A stretch of 18,863 bases of DNA from Kouleothrix aurantiaca (GTDB taxonomy: Bacteria; Chloroflexota; Chloroflexia; Chloroflexales; Roseiflexaceae): assembly GCA_001399705.1 (NCBI GenBank), contig LJCR01000013.1, forward strand, positions 1 to 18,863. The letters are read 5' to 3'. The position numbers and the translations under genes were made by a program. The notes under the pieces are model-generated. The model saw only the letters and a program-made list of their open reading frames with translations. It ran no database searches and was not told the DNA's origin. This document shows positions 1-7,152 of this stretch, one piece after another; position 1 is the stretch's first letter, and each line of letters begins with the position of its first letter.

Positions 1-2
1 GC

Positions 3-22
3 CCCATAGGCATCAAGTTAAG
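3..22 (+). repeat. Left terminal inverted repeat of the IS
   Basis: This 20-bp end is the exact reverse complement of 1395-1414. Similarity fades immediately inside the element (23 onward), which defines the repeat length. The outer border may be a base or two off because the window starts at the left flank. Confidence 0.88.
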
Positions 23-87
23 CAAACGGGAAGCATCTCGGCTATGATGACGGGTTGTGACCACCGCATCAGTCGAGGAGCTTCCCT

Positions 88-1404
88 ATGCCAAGCATAC
101 CACAGCTTGCCGCCACCATCGAACACGTCTTGACCGACGTCGCTCGCCAGGCTGCTCGCTCCACCGGCTTTATCAAGCGCCAGCGCGCCTTCGATGGCGC
201 CCAGTTCGTCCAACTCCTCGTTTTCGGCTGGCTCGCCGACCCGCACGCCTCGCTCGCCGACCTTGCCCTCTTCGCTGCCGACCTCGGCATCTCCATCTCC
301 CCGCAAGCCCTTGACCAGCGCTTCACCCCTGCCGCGGTCGCCTGTCTTGAACAGGTCCTCCACGCCGCTCTCGCTCAGGTCATTGCCGCCGATCCGTGTG
401 CCATTCCCTTGCTCGACCGTTTTCCGCACGTCCTGATTCACGACACCACTACCATCAGTCTGCCCGACGCCCTCGCCGCCACCTTTCGGGGCTGTGGCGG
501 CAGCCACGGCACCGTCGCAGCCGCCGTCAAAGCCCACCTGCGCCTGGATGCGCGCACTGGCCAACTCGAAGGCCCGCTGCTGCAGGACGGTCGCGCCTCC
601 GACCGCGCGCTCTGCTTCCGGCGTCGTCCGCCCAGCGGCAGCTTGACCCTGCGCGACCTGGGTTTCTTTCAACTCGACGACCTGGCTGCGGACCAGCGCG
701 ATGGGCAGCACTGGCTGGGTCATCTCAAACCCAATACTGCGGTGTTCCACGATGGTGAACGGCTCGATCTGGCGTCGTTCTTACCCCTGCAGCAGAGCAG
801 CACACTCGATCTCAACGTGACGATTGGGGTCAAGCAGCGGATTGCGTGCCGTCTGCTGGCAGTGGCGGTGCCAGAAGCGGTCGCCCAGCGCCGACGCGAA
901 CGGCTGCGCAAGGACGCGCGCGACAAACAGTACAGGCTACGGCCGGAGCGGCTGCTGCTGTGTGGCTGGACGCTGATGATTACGACGCTGAGGGCCGAGG
1001 AGTTAAGCGTGCAGGAGGCACTGGTGTTGCTGAAGCTGCGCTGGCAAATCGAGTTGCTGCACAAGCTGTGGAAGAGTCACGGAGGCGTGGATGAGACGCG
1101 CGGAGAGCAGGCGGCGCGGGTGCAGTGTGAGCTGTACGCAAAGTTCTTGGGGATGGTGATCGAGCACTGGCTGCTGGTGACAGGCTGTTGGGAAACGCTT
1201 GAGCGCAGCCTGGGAAAGGCGGCAAAAGTGGTGCGGACCAGCGCGCGGAGGCTGGCACGAGCGATGGGAAGGAGTGGTCGCTTGCACGTGGCACTGCGGG
1301 AGGTGATGAAGTGGTTAGCACGCGCTGGTCGCCAGACGAAACGCCGAAAGGACCCGAATACCTACCAACTGCTCCTGGACCCGACATTGCTCTCCTTAAC
1401 TTGA
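88..1404 (+). CDS. IS4-family DDE transposase
   Basis: This 438-residue protein should catalyse cut-and-paste movement of the surrounding element. Catalytic candidates are D119 in the 'IHDTTT' strand, D190 in 'LRDLGFF', and E322 in 'RWQIELLHKLWK'. The last fits the R-x3-E-x6-K part of the IS4 signature (R318, E322, K329), with Leu where the signature Tyr usually sits. The C-terminal part is Arg/Lys-rich. The start is supported by GAGGAG six bases upstream of ATG 88. Length is normal and no frameshift is seen, so the enzyme is probably active. Family membership comes from the DDE layout and the YREK-like motif; the exact IS4 subgroup cannot be named from sequence alone. Confidence 0.92.
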   Translation: MPSIPQLAATIEHVLTDVARQAARSTGFIKRQRAFDGAQFVQLLVFGWLADPHASLADLALFAADLGISISPQALDQRFTPAAVACLEQVLHAALAQVIAADPCAIPLLDRFPHVLIHDTTTISLPDALAATFRGCGGSHGTVAAAVKAHLRLDARTGQLEGPLLQDGRASDRALCFRRRPPSGSLTLRDLGFFQLDDLAADQRDGQHWLGHLKPNTAVFHDGERLDLASFLPLQQSSTLDLNVTIGVKQRIACRLLAVAVPEAVAQRRRERLRKDARDKQYRLRPERLLLCGWTLMITTLRAEELSVQEALVLLKLRWQIELLHKLWKSHGGVDETRGEQAARVQCELYAKFLGMVIEHWLLVTGCWETLERSLGKAAKVVRTSARRLARAMGRSGRLHVALREVMKWLARAGRQTKRRKDPNTYQLLLDPTLLSLT

Positions 1405-1414
1405 TGCCTATGGG
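1395..1414 (-). repeat. Right terminal inverted repeat of the IS
   Basis: This is a perfect partner of 3-22. It contains the transposase TGA on the plus strand and, on the minus strand, the TAG that ends the truncated ccmF frame (1410-1408). Confidence 0.88.
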
Positions 1415-2136
1415 TCCCAGCCCCAGTAGCCGCCCCAGCCGAGCGTCTCGTAGGCCCAATAGCCGCCCAGCAGGAGTGCCAGTCCGAGGAATGTCCAGCC
1501 CGCCAGCGTCCAGGGCAATGCGCGCTGCACCCAGCCATCGTAGTCGCGCCGCCACAGGCCGGCGACGGCGAAGGCGAACGGCAGCGCCAGCAGCGCGTAG
1601 CCGACGAACAGGATCGGCGGGTGGATCACCATCCAGGGGTTGTGCAGCAGCTCGTTCAGCCCTTTGCCATCAGACGGCGCGAGTGCGGCGCCGGTGGTTG
1701 GGTCAGTGTACGGCGCGAACGGGTTGATGATCAACATAAAGAAAAGCAGGGCCGCCTGGATCAGCATGAAGATGCTCAGGACATATGGCTCGGCGTGGCG
1801 TGTGCGGCGGATGAGGAACTGGGCGGCGATCAGTCCCCATAGCGCCCAGATAACGAACGAGCCCGGCTGGCCGGCCCAGAGCGAGGCCACACGGAAACGA
1901 AACTCCAAATCGGCCGAACTGTAGTCGTAGACATACTTGATGTCGTAGCGCCGCGCCACGAACACAGCGACCAGCAGCGCCACCATCAGCAGCACCGCGC
2001 CCAGGGCTGCATTGGTTCCCAGCCGCCCATAAGCCAGCGCAGCAGTGTTGCCGCGTATTACCAGTGCATAGCTCACTGTCGCGAGGAGCGCCGCGGCGAT
2101 GCCGCTCACAATGAAGATCGTGCCGAGCAAATACAT
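1408..2136 (-). pseudogene. ccmF: CcmF haem lyase, 5' part, truncated by the IS
   Basis: CcmF is the multi-pass membrane subunit of cytochrome c maturation system I that ligates haem to apocytochrome c. The visible 242 residues contain the early membrane segments, the conserved stretch 'SLWAGQPGSFVIWALWGL', and the start of the haem-binding WWD domain, 'WAYETLGWGGYWGWDP'. CcmF proteins are typically around 600 residues or more, and normally continue after WDP with a VEN-like motif. Here the frame hits TAG two codons after the Asp, and that TAG is part of the IS end. ATG 2136 is preceded by GAAGAGG. The gene lies 83 bp downstream of ccmE. The remaining 3' part should lie left of the IS, outside the window. 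The product is almost certainly non-functional. Confidence 0.9.
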
Positions 2137-2219
2137 AGTTGCCTCTTCTCGCTGTTAATATCAGTCGCCGTGCTGCTATTCGGTCTCGCCGCGACCGACG
2201 GACAACTGACAACTGACGA

Positions 2220-2653
2220 TTACCTACCGCCGCCTTGATCGAACTGCTCCTGATACTTCGAGGGACATTTCACCAGCATATCATCAGCCAGGAACACGCC
2301 CTTCGTCATATCGTGGCGGCCGATCGCCACAAGACTAACCGCCTGTTCGAAGTTCGCCGGCTTGGGCCTGGTGTAGACGACCTTCACCACCTTGCCGCTG
2401 CTATCTTGCAGGCTAAATGCGAAGTTGCCGTCGGCGTCGTAGCTGCCGGGTCGGCCGGGTTCAGGAACCCGGCGAGCTGGACGCTGCGCCCGCTCCTGAT
2501 TGCCTCGCTCACGCTCGTCGTGTAGGGTCGAAAGGCGGTTCGCAGGCCAGAATACCCCATCGCGATCGCCATCACGATTATGGCGACGCCGATTAGATGC
2601 AGCGGTTTCAAGGCGAAGCCACGAGGCCCGAAGTCATTGCTGGCTGTTGTCAT
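2220..2653 (-). pseudogene. ccmE: CcmE haem chaperone with a -1 frameshift
   Basis: CcmE carries haem in the periplasm or outer membrane face and hands it to CcmF. The N-terminal part, from ATG 2653 with GAAGGAG six bases upstream, has one membrane helix (about residues 16-35) and reaches 'VQLAGFLNP'. It then continues out of frame and stops at 2384. In the neighbouring frame the family resumes as 'GSYDADGNFAFSLQDSSGK' and ends 'FLADDMLVKCPSKYQEQ' with stop TAA at 2222-2220. One missing base near 2455-2461, in a C/G run, restores a protein of about 144 residues, normal for CcmE. The haem-attachment position is Cys in C-P-S-K-Y, the CxxxY variant instead of the usual His. It could be real decay or an assembly error. 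Confidence 0.85.
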
Positions 2654-2674
2654 CTGCGCTCCTTCGCGACCGAG

Positions 2675-3517
2675 TCAACGCGCCGTCCAGTTGCTCTGGC
2701 TCAGCGGTTGTACCGCCGCGTTTGCGCCGAATGGCACCGCGCGAACCACCACCCGCTGCCTGAACTTGTCCGGCCCCGTGGGCGGCCAGCAGGTGAGTAG
2801 CGTAACAACCTCGCTGTTAGTCGGCGCGATGTAGCGCGCGTTGGCCGCGCGCTGTTCCGGCGAGACGCCTTCCTCGTCCAGCAGCAGCCGCTCCTGGACG
2901 ACGTACAGGTACTGCTGCCCGGCGCTGTAGAGCGTGATCTGATCACCGGGCCTGACGTAGAACAGGTTTTTGAACACTTTCCCGTAGCCACCAACATGAC
3001 CTGCCAGCACGATATTGTCACCTTCGCCGGGGTTGGCCGAGCCGCGGTGTTGCCCCACCGCGTACTCGGCCACCTGCCAGGCCGCGACCTGCTGGCCGTT
3101 CTGCTCCTTGACCTCCCAGCCGACCTCCACAGCCTTCGAGTCCACGCCAATGCTCGGGATGACCACTCGCGTGACCGTCGATTCATGCGCCGCCCGTGCG
3201 GCATCGGGGATCGCGCCGGCAATCTGCCCATCAATGGAGGCGGTGCTGAGGATCGGCGCCGTGAATGGCACCGGCGCCTCGCGCGCCACTACGCCGACCG
3301 CTCGCGGTGCGGGCGCATCCGTATCCCCGCGTGCGGCATAGCGGCTGTACTCTGCCTGCGCATACACGCCGCCGACGTAGAGCAGTAGCACAACGCCCAG
3401 CAGCAGCAGCGCATTACCAAGCGTCCAGAATAGCCTGGTGCATGTGCCCAGCTCCTCAGGTAGTTGAACTGACATCTCGCTAATACCCAGATGCTTCAGC
3501 CTGGCAAAAGGAATCAT
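2675..3517 (-). CDS. Membrane-anchored sortase-family transpeptidase
   Basis: Sortases cleave a C-terminal sorting signal on exported proteins and join it to the cell envelope. The 280-residue protein has a short cytoplasmic N-terminus, one membrane helix (about 33-53), a linker, and a sortase barrel. Catalytic His is H174 in 'LAGHVGG', Cys is C243 in 'TLLTCWPPTG', and Arg is R255 in 'FRQRVVVRA'. The signature resembles class D/E-like sortases; the class is inference. ATG 3517 overlaps the stop of the upstream 78-residue gene (ATGA), favouring this start through coupling; an internal Met at residue 15 has no clear ribosome site. ccmE follows after 21 bp. No sortase substrate with an obvious LPxTG tail is visible in the window. 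Confidence 0.9.
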   Translation of the reverse strand: MIPFARLKHLGISEMSVQLPEELGTCTRLFWTLGNALLLLGVVLLLYVGGVYAQAEYSRYAARGDTDAPAPRAVGVVAREAPVPFTAPILSTASIDGQIAGAIPDAARAAHESTVTRVVIPSIGVDSKAVEVGWEVKEQNGQQVAAWQVAEYAVGQHRGSANPGEGDNIVLAGHVGGYGKVFKNLFYVRPGDQITLYSAGQQYLYVVQERLLLDEEGVSPEQRAANARYIAPTNSEVVTLLTCWPPTGPDKFRQRVVVRAVPFGANAAVQPLSQSNWTAR

Positions 3518-3750
3518 GCATCGGTCAATCCCAGTTGCTCATAGCACCATTCCTGAGCTTCACTGAACGTCTGGGCCATGTTATTGCTGCGGTACAGTCC
3601 AGCCTCTCGGCATAGCATCGTCACTGTGAGTTGCATTCGCTGTCCCTCACTTCTGCTGATGCTCACTGCCCAAGTCCTGCCATGTGCGTCTCGGATCATT
3701 GCCAGCCAGCCAGTCGGAGTGCTGCTCCAGGTGATATATCCCGGCTCCAT
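3514..3750 (-). CDS. 78-residue protein of unknown function, coupled to sortase
   Basis: I do not recognise a family. The frame could extend upstream to 3891, but ATG 3750 has GGAGG seven bases upstream, while the in-frame ATG at 3756 is only one base from it, so 3750 is preferred. The product begins 'MEPGYITWSSTPTGW' and ends 'EWCYEQLGLTDA'. It has five Trp-containing positions or neighbours, two Cys, no signal peptide and no membrane helix. It reads like a short beta-rich module followed by a C-terminal helix (inference). Its stop codon overlaps the sortase start by four bases, so the two are probably co-translated. VanW ends 112 bp upstream. It may be a cytoplasmic partner or regulator of the envelope cluster, but nothing proves that. 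Confidence 0.65.
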   Translation of the reverse strand: MEPGYITWSSTPTGWLAMIRDAHGRTWAVSISRSEGQRMQLTVTMLCREAGLYRSNNMAQTFSEAQEWCYEQLGLTDA

Positions 3751-3764
3751 GCTCATGCCTCCAC
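3744..3764 (-). promoter_or_regulatory. Ribosome binding site deciding the start of the 78-residue gene
   Basis: On the minus strand GTGGAGGC is followed by ATGAGC and then ATG at 3750. GGAGG sits seven bases before the second ATG but one base before the first, so the second is the probable start. Confidence 0.55.
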
Positions 3765-3862
3765 AAGTGCAACCTGAGTTGATCAGGATGTTTTGCGCCT
3801 GGCATCTTGTCAAGCACCAGCACAGCTCCGCCTTCTTGATACTGATTGTCTGTATCTTGCGT

Positions 3863-5743
3863 TCACGGTCCAGTGCCGCGCACAAAAACATCTGGCCAGG
3901 GCTGGAAGCGGCTGAAGAACGTATCCTGTAACAGCACCTTCCCGTTCTGCTTCACAATTCGGCCCACTCGCACGTCCATCCCTCCTCGCGCGGTGTCGGT
4001 CTGCTTAACTATGCCGGCCGAAACGCCTGGATCATCCACGTAGCGCGGCTTGGTCGGCGCTGGTACCTCGTTCGTAATCGCCGGCGGCGTCTGAATCACC
4101 TCGCGGCTGGGTCTGGTGCCGTAGAGGTTCACGGTCAGCACCTCGCCAGCGGTATCGACGACGGTTTCCATCAGCAACCAGTGGGCGGTGTCGTTGACAA
4201 ACCGCAGATCGTAGCCGTCTGGCCCCGTAAAGATCGCCGCGTCCATACCGATCGGCTCGAACTTTTCATACCAGCGGATGCGGAACGAGTGCTGGTTGCG
4301 CTCGGTAATCGGCACGCCGGCCCAGAAGGCGGCCCGGAAGACCGTTGTGGACACCTGGCAGACACCCCCGCCCCACTCAAGCTGCGTTCGCCCGTCGATG
4401 ATCGCGTAGCCCTGCGTGAAGCCGTTTGACTCGTCGACCGCGCCGATGGTCCGGTTGAAGGAAAACTCCTCACCAGGCGCGATCAGCACGCCGTTCATCT
4501 GGCGCGCGCCGGCCTGGATGTTGGTCACGCGGTAGGGCGCCGAGTTTTCGAAGCTGCTCTTGCCCTGCGCGACCAATTCGACAATGCCGAGGTGCGCCAG
4601 TGTCTCCGGCCGCGCCTGCGGTTGGAGTACTGTCACTGGCAGCGCGATCGTACGCTGGTCTTCCCAGAGCGCCGCCATGAGCTGGTCGAGTGCCTGGCCC
4701 ACCTCCAGCCTCGCACCGTCACGTCCCGCTTTTGTGATCCGCAGCCCCGTCGTGCTGAACTGCAGACGCGGCTCGACGGGAGCGGCGTCGATCTCCTGCG
4801 CCAGTTGATTCAATCGCCGCGCCAGCAGATCGCGGTTGAGGGTCGCGACGATGCGCGACCCTGGCGCCTCATCGTTCGGAACACGCGCGAGTTCGACTAT
4901 ATTCCCCAGTTCCTCCGGCGTCCAGGTCCAACGTTGCTCACCGGCGGTCAGTGCGATCGGCGACTGTAAGAGCCCGCTCAGTTGTCGGCGCGCCTCCGCC
5001 ACGCCGGCGTCATCGACCAGCGGGCGCAGCATCCGGGTGCGGAGCGTGACGGTCTGCGGCTGCAGCGCCGCGAGTCCCGCCAGCACATCGCCCACGGTCT
5101 GGTCAACAAACGTCTGGCGTCCGATCTGGTGCGCCATGCTGACGATCCGCCCCTTGAGGACAGTCACGTGCGCATTCTGCGGTGGCGCCTCTACCTCGCG
5201 CGCCAGGCTCGTGATGTACGCCTGCAGGCGGCGCTGGTCGACGATCAGGCGCAGGGGGAGATCGATACCGTTCTGCCAGATTGCCAGCGCTTCTGAAAGG
5301 CCATTAACCAGATTGGGCCCGCGCCCGGCGGCATAGGCGCGATCGACCGCCACGTCGATCTCCAGCGATATACCGATCTGCGCTGCGGTTGGTCGCCAGG
5401 TATATCCCTCGAACTGGAACGTCACGGGCGCCGCCAGGAACGCCGCGTAGCGCTGGTGCAGCGCGGCGCGTGCCTGGTCCGGCCGCATCTGGCTCAGGTT
5501 CAGGCCGCGGACGGCGACGTTGGAGATGATCCGCCCGCTGTAGGCGCGGTCCAGGGCGGTGAGGCCGGCGATCGCGACGAGGAGTAGCAACAAGACGAGC
5601 GTGCCAAACAGGCCTGCAACAACGCGGAGCATGGTAGCGGGGCGTCGTCGCGCATGGTGAGGCGGGACTCGGCGGCGCGAGCGACGATTGGTCGCCCGGC
5701 GTCGCGCTATCGGACCATAGTCGGGCAACGGATCACCAGACAT
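3863..5743 (-). CDS. VanW-family envelope protein with putative peptidoglycan-binding and G5-like regions
   Basis: This is a 626-residue single-pass membrane protein with a very Arg-rich cytoplasmic N-terminus (residues 17-40) and a helix at about 40-66. The external part has two repeated regions that resemble PG_binding_4 modules (about 75-190 and 240-380). A VanW domain follows at about 395-545, with 'FSFNRTIGAVDESNGF' and 'GGGVCQVSTTVFRA'. The last 80 residues resemble a G5 module. VanW proteins occur in vancomycin-resistance loci, but their exact reaction is not established, so a resistance role is not claimed. ATG 5743 is chosen over the in-frame TTG at 5755 because GAGGAG lies just upstream of ATG. 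The neighbouring sortase supports a cell-wall role. Confidence 0.9.
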   Translation of the reverse strand: MSGDPLPDYGPIARRRATNRRSRRRVPPHHARRRPATMLRVVAGLFGTLVLLLLLVAIAGLTALDRAYSGRIISNVAVRGLNLSQMRPDQARAALHQRYAAFLAAPVTFQFEGYTWRPTAAQIGISLEIDVAVDRAYAAGRGPNLVNGLSEALAIWQNGIDLPLRLIVDQRRLQAYITSLAREVEAPPQNAHVTVLKGRIVSMAHQIGRQTFVDQTVGDVLAGLAALQPQTVTLRTRMLRPLVDDAGVAEARRQLSGLLQSPIALTAGEQRWTWTPEELGNIVELARVPNDEAPGSRIVATLNRDLLARRLNQLAQEIDAAPVEPRLQFSTTGLRITKAGRDGARLEVGQALDQLMAALWEDQRTIALPVTVLQPQARPETLAHLGIVELVAQGKSSFENSAPYRVTNIQAGARQMNGVLIAPGEEFSFNRTIGAVDESNGFTQGYAIIDGRTQLEWGGGVCQVSTTVFRAAFWAGVPITERNQHSFRIRWYEKFEPIGMDAAIFTGPDGYDLRFVNDTAHWLLMETVVDTAGEVLTVNLYGTRPSREVIQTPPAITNEVPAPTKPRYVDDPGVSAGIVKQTDTARGGMDVRVGRIVKQNGKVLLQDTFFSRFQPWPDVFVRGTGP

Positions 5744-5862
5744 TGTGCTCCTCAATGCACCTTCTGCTCAACCATATCGGTGTATCGCTCCTGTGTGCCA
5801 GGCGAAGTCACATGCGGTCATGGTGCGTTGGCACTGTTCTGGAGCCTGGCGACATCATGGAG

Positions 5863-6096
5863 CTACTGCGGCGTGTGCGTAGCAGCGCTCGGCAGTTCGC
5901 GCGACGTTCCACAGCGTGGACAGTGACTCCAGCTACTATCGAGACTCCGCCCGCACTGCGCACAGTGAGCTGCCGGCCCGGGTGGCGCACTGAAGCCATG
6001 TGGCACTTCCGCAAGGCGATGGAGCGCGTAGCCAAGCGCACTCAGCGCCGCGATCATAAAGGCCAGCAGCGCGGGAAAGATCGGTATTGCATCCAT
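5863..6096 (-). CDS. Small membrane zinc-ribbon protein
   Basis: This 77-residue protein has an N-terminal membrane helix (about 5-27) and a cytoplasmic zinc ribbon. Its two CxxC knuckles are C45/C48 ('CAQCG') and C59/C62 ('CPRCG'). The frame is open further upstream, to 6240, but ATG 6096 has AAAGGAGG about six bases upstream, and the upstream extension would read through the promoter and a palindrome. Such single-helix zinc-ribbon proteins are common and mostly uncharacterised; function is unknown. It lies 119 bp upstream of VanW and may share a transcript with it. It also has a good candidate promoter of its own. Confidence 0.72.
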   Translation of the reverse strand: MDAIPIFPALLAFMIAALSALGYALHRLAEVPHGFSAPPGPAAHCAQCGRSLDSSWSHCPRCGTSRELPSAATHTPQ

Positions 6097-6127
6097 ACAC
6101 GGCCTCCTTTTACCGCATGTCACTGCC

Positions 6128-6156
6128 AGTATAGGGAGCACAGCGCAACGCGGCAA
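6128..6156 (-). promoter_or_regulatory. Candidate sigma-70-type promoter for the zinc ribbon gene
   Basis: On the minus strand TTGCCG (6156-6151) is separated by 17 bases from TATACT (6133-6128), 31 bases before ATG 6096. Both boxes and the spacing match the consensus well. It could drive the zinc ribbon gene and perhaps VanW and the sortase. Confidence 0.6.
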
Positions 6157-6192
6157 ATCATGACCAGTTGCCAGCACTGAATCGCTAGGACA

Positions 6193-6250
6193 GCGCCAGT
6201 AACTGTACGATTTGCTCCACTGTTGAAGCAAATCGTACAATTACTGGCGC
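6193..6250. repeat. Long palindrome with a 24-bp stem and 10-base loop
   Basis: 6193-6216 and 6227-6250 are inverted copies with one difference (6203 against 6240). In a minus-strand RNA that position becomes a G-U pair, so the hairpin is fully paired. It lies 40 bases after the SCO1 stop and upstream of the zinc-ribbon promoter. No run of T follows on either strand, so it is not a standard intrinsic terminator. It may be an RNA-processing or stability hairpin, a repetitive extragenic element, or a miniature element remnant. Confidence 0.85.
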
Positions 6251-6290
6251 CGGAACCGGCCCTGAGAATCTCCCACGGGCTACGGCGGAA

Positions 6291-7118
6291 CTAAGACAGC
6301 GACGTGGATCGTCGCTCGCGGCGAACCATCGCGAGGACAAACACTCCCAGAATCAAGATCGTGGCGATCCCAACGACCCGTACGATGCTCATGATGGCGA
6401 CAGTGTACCGTCCCGTGACCGGATCATAGCGGTAACAGCGCAGCAGCAATTGGTCAACCGGCGAGCCGATCTTGCCGGCGGAGGCGTCCACGAGACCCAG
6501 GCGCAGGTCGGTGGGCGAGTACTCGATGCCATAGAAATACCGCGAGATCTTCCCCTGGGGAGTAAGCACCGTGATGCCGCTCGGATGGGCGTACTGATCC
6601 TGCCGGGCATCGTACGCATACCGGACGCCGATCGCCTGGGCCAGCTGCTCGATCGCGGCCTGCTCGCCGGTGAGAAAGTGCCAGCCGTCAGCCGCGCTCC
6701 TGCGCCCATAGCGCTCGATATAGGTCGCCTTCTTCGCGCTGGCGATCGCGGGCGTCTCGCGTGGATCGATGCTCACCGTGATCACCTCGAACTGGTCCCC
6801 GACGTCGAACGGCAGCTTGCGCATCGTTTCGACGAGTTGCGTGAGCACCAGTGTGCAGAGGTTTGGACACTCATAGTAGTTGAGCGTCAGGATCACCGGT
6901 TTTGTAGCGAAGTAGCCGCCGAGCCGAACCAACTCTCCGGTCTCATCACGAAACACGAGATCGAGCGGGACCTGCTCGTTCAGCCGCTGATCAAAGCCGA
7001 CCTGGTTGAGCGGGTCATCAGGCGGCGGCGGCTGCGCCCGTGCCGAGACAGCCCCAAGGAGCGCAACCAGGCACAGACACACTAACAGAGAGCGGTGGAT
7101 TACTGTTGTCCTGGACAT
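6291..7118 (-). CDS. SCO1/SenC copper chaperone of cytochrome oxidase
   Basis: SCO proteins have a thioredoxin fold and deliver copper to, or reduce, the CuA site of cytochrome c oxidase on the outer face of the membrane. The 275-residue protein has a signal or anchor helix (about 9-28), then the copper site: C84 and C88 in 'YYECPNLC' and the distal H178 in 'QYAHPSG'. A second membrane helix lies near the C-terminus (about 244-265), followed by an Arg-rich tail, so it is likely anchored at both ends. ATG 7118 is preceded by a modest GGGGTG. It starts 34 bp after the multicopper oxidase stop, which suggests one transcript. No oxidase subunits are in the window. Confidence 0.93.
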   Translation of the reverse strand: MSRTTVIHRSLLVCLCLVALLGAVSARAQPPPPDDPLNQVGFDQRLNEQVPLDLVFRDETGELVRLGGYFATKPVILTLNYYECPNLCTLVLTQLVETMRKLPFDVGDQFEVITVSIDPRETPAIASAKKATYIERYGRRSAADGWHFLTGEQAAIEQLAQAIGVRYAYDARQDQYAHPSGITVLTPQGKISRYFYGIEYSPTDLRLGLVDASAGKIGSPVDQLLLRCYRYDPVTGRYTVAIMSIVRVVGIATILILGVFVLAMVRRERRSTSLS

Positions 7119-7152
7119 TCGGCACCCCGTTCTCCAGCGCTGGGGAACTGGT

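Larger units (their letters stand above)
3..1414 (+). mobile_element. Complete IS4-family insertion sequence
   Basis: One transposase gene is bounded by perfect 20-bp inverted ends: 3-22 reads cccataggcatcaagttaag and 1395-1414 is its exact reverse complement. The element is about 1.41 kb, normal for IS4-type elements. It lies inside ccmF, which reads into the right end and stops there. The left target duplicate is not visible because only two bases of flank precede the left end, so the exact outer base and duplication length are unknown. The transposase stop codon (1402-1404) lies within the right inverted repeat, so coding and end sequence overlap. Perfect ends and an intact gene suggest recent insertion (inference). 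Confidence 0.9.

Noticed and set aside
13..750. Open frame of 245 codons antisense to the IS transposase
   Set aside because: It overlaps an intact transposase, is low-complexity in composition and has no family resemblance; a GC-rich antisense shadow.
2201..2217. Short direct repeat aactgacaactgac between ccmE and ccmF
   Set aside because: Only two 7-base units; too short to support a repeat array or binding-site claim.
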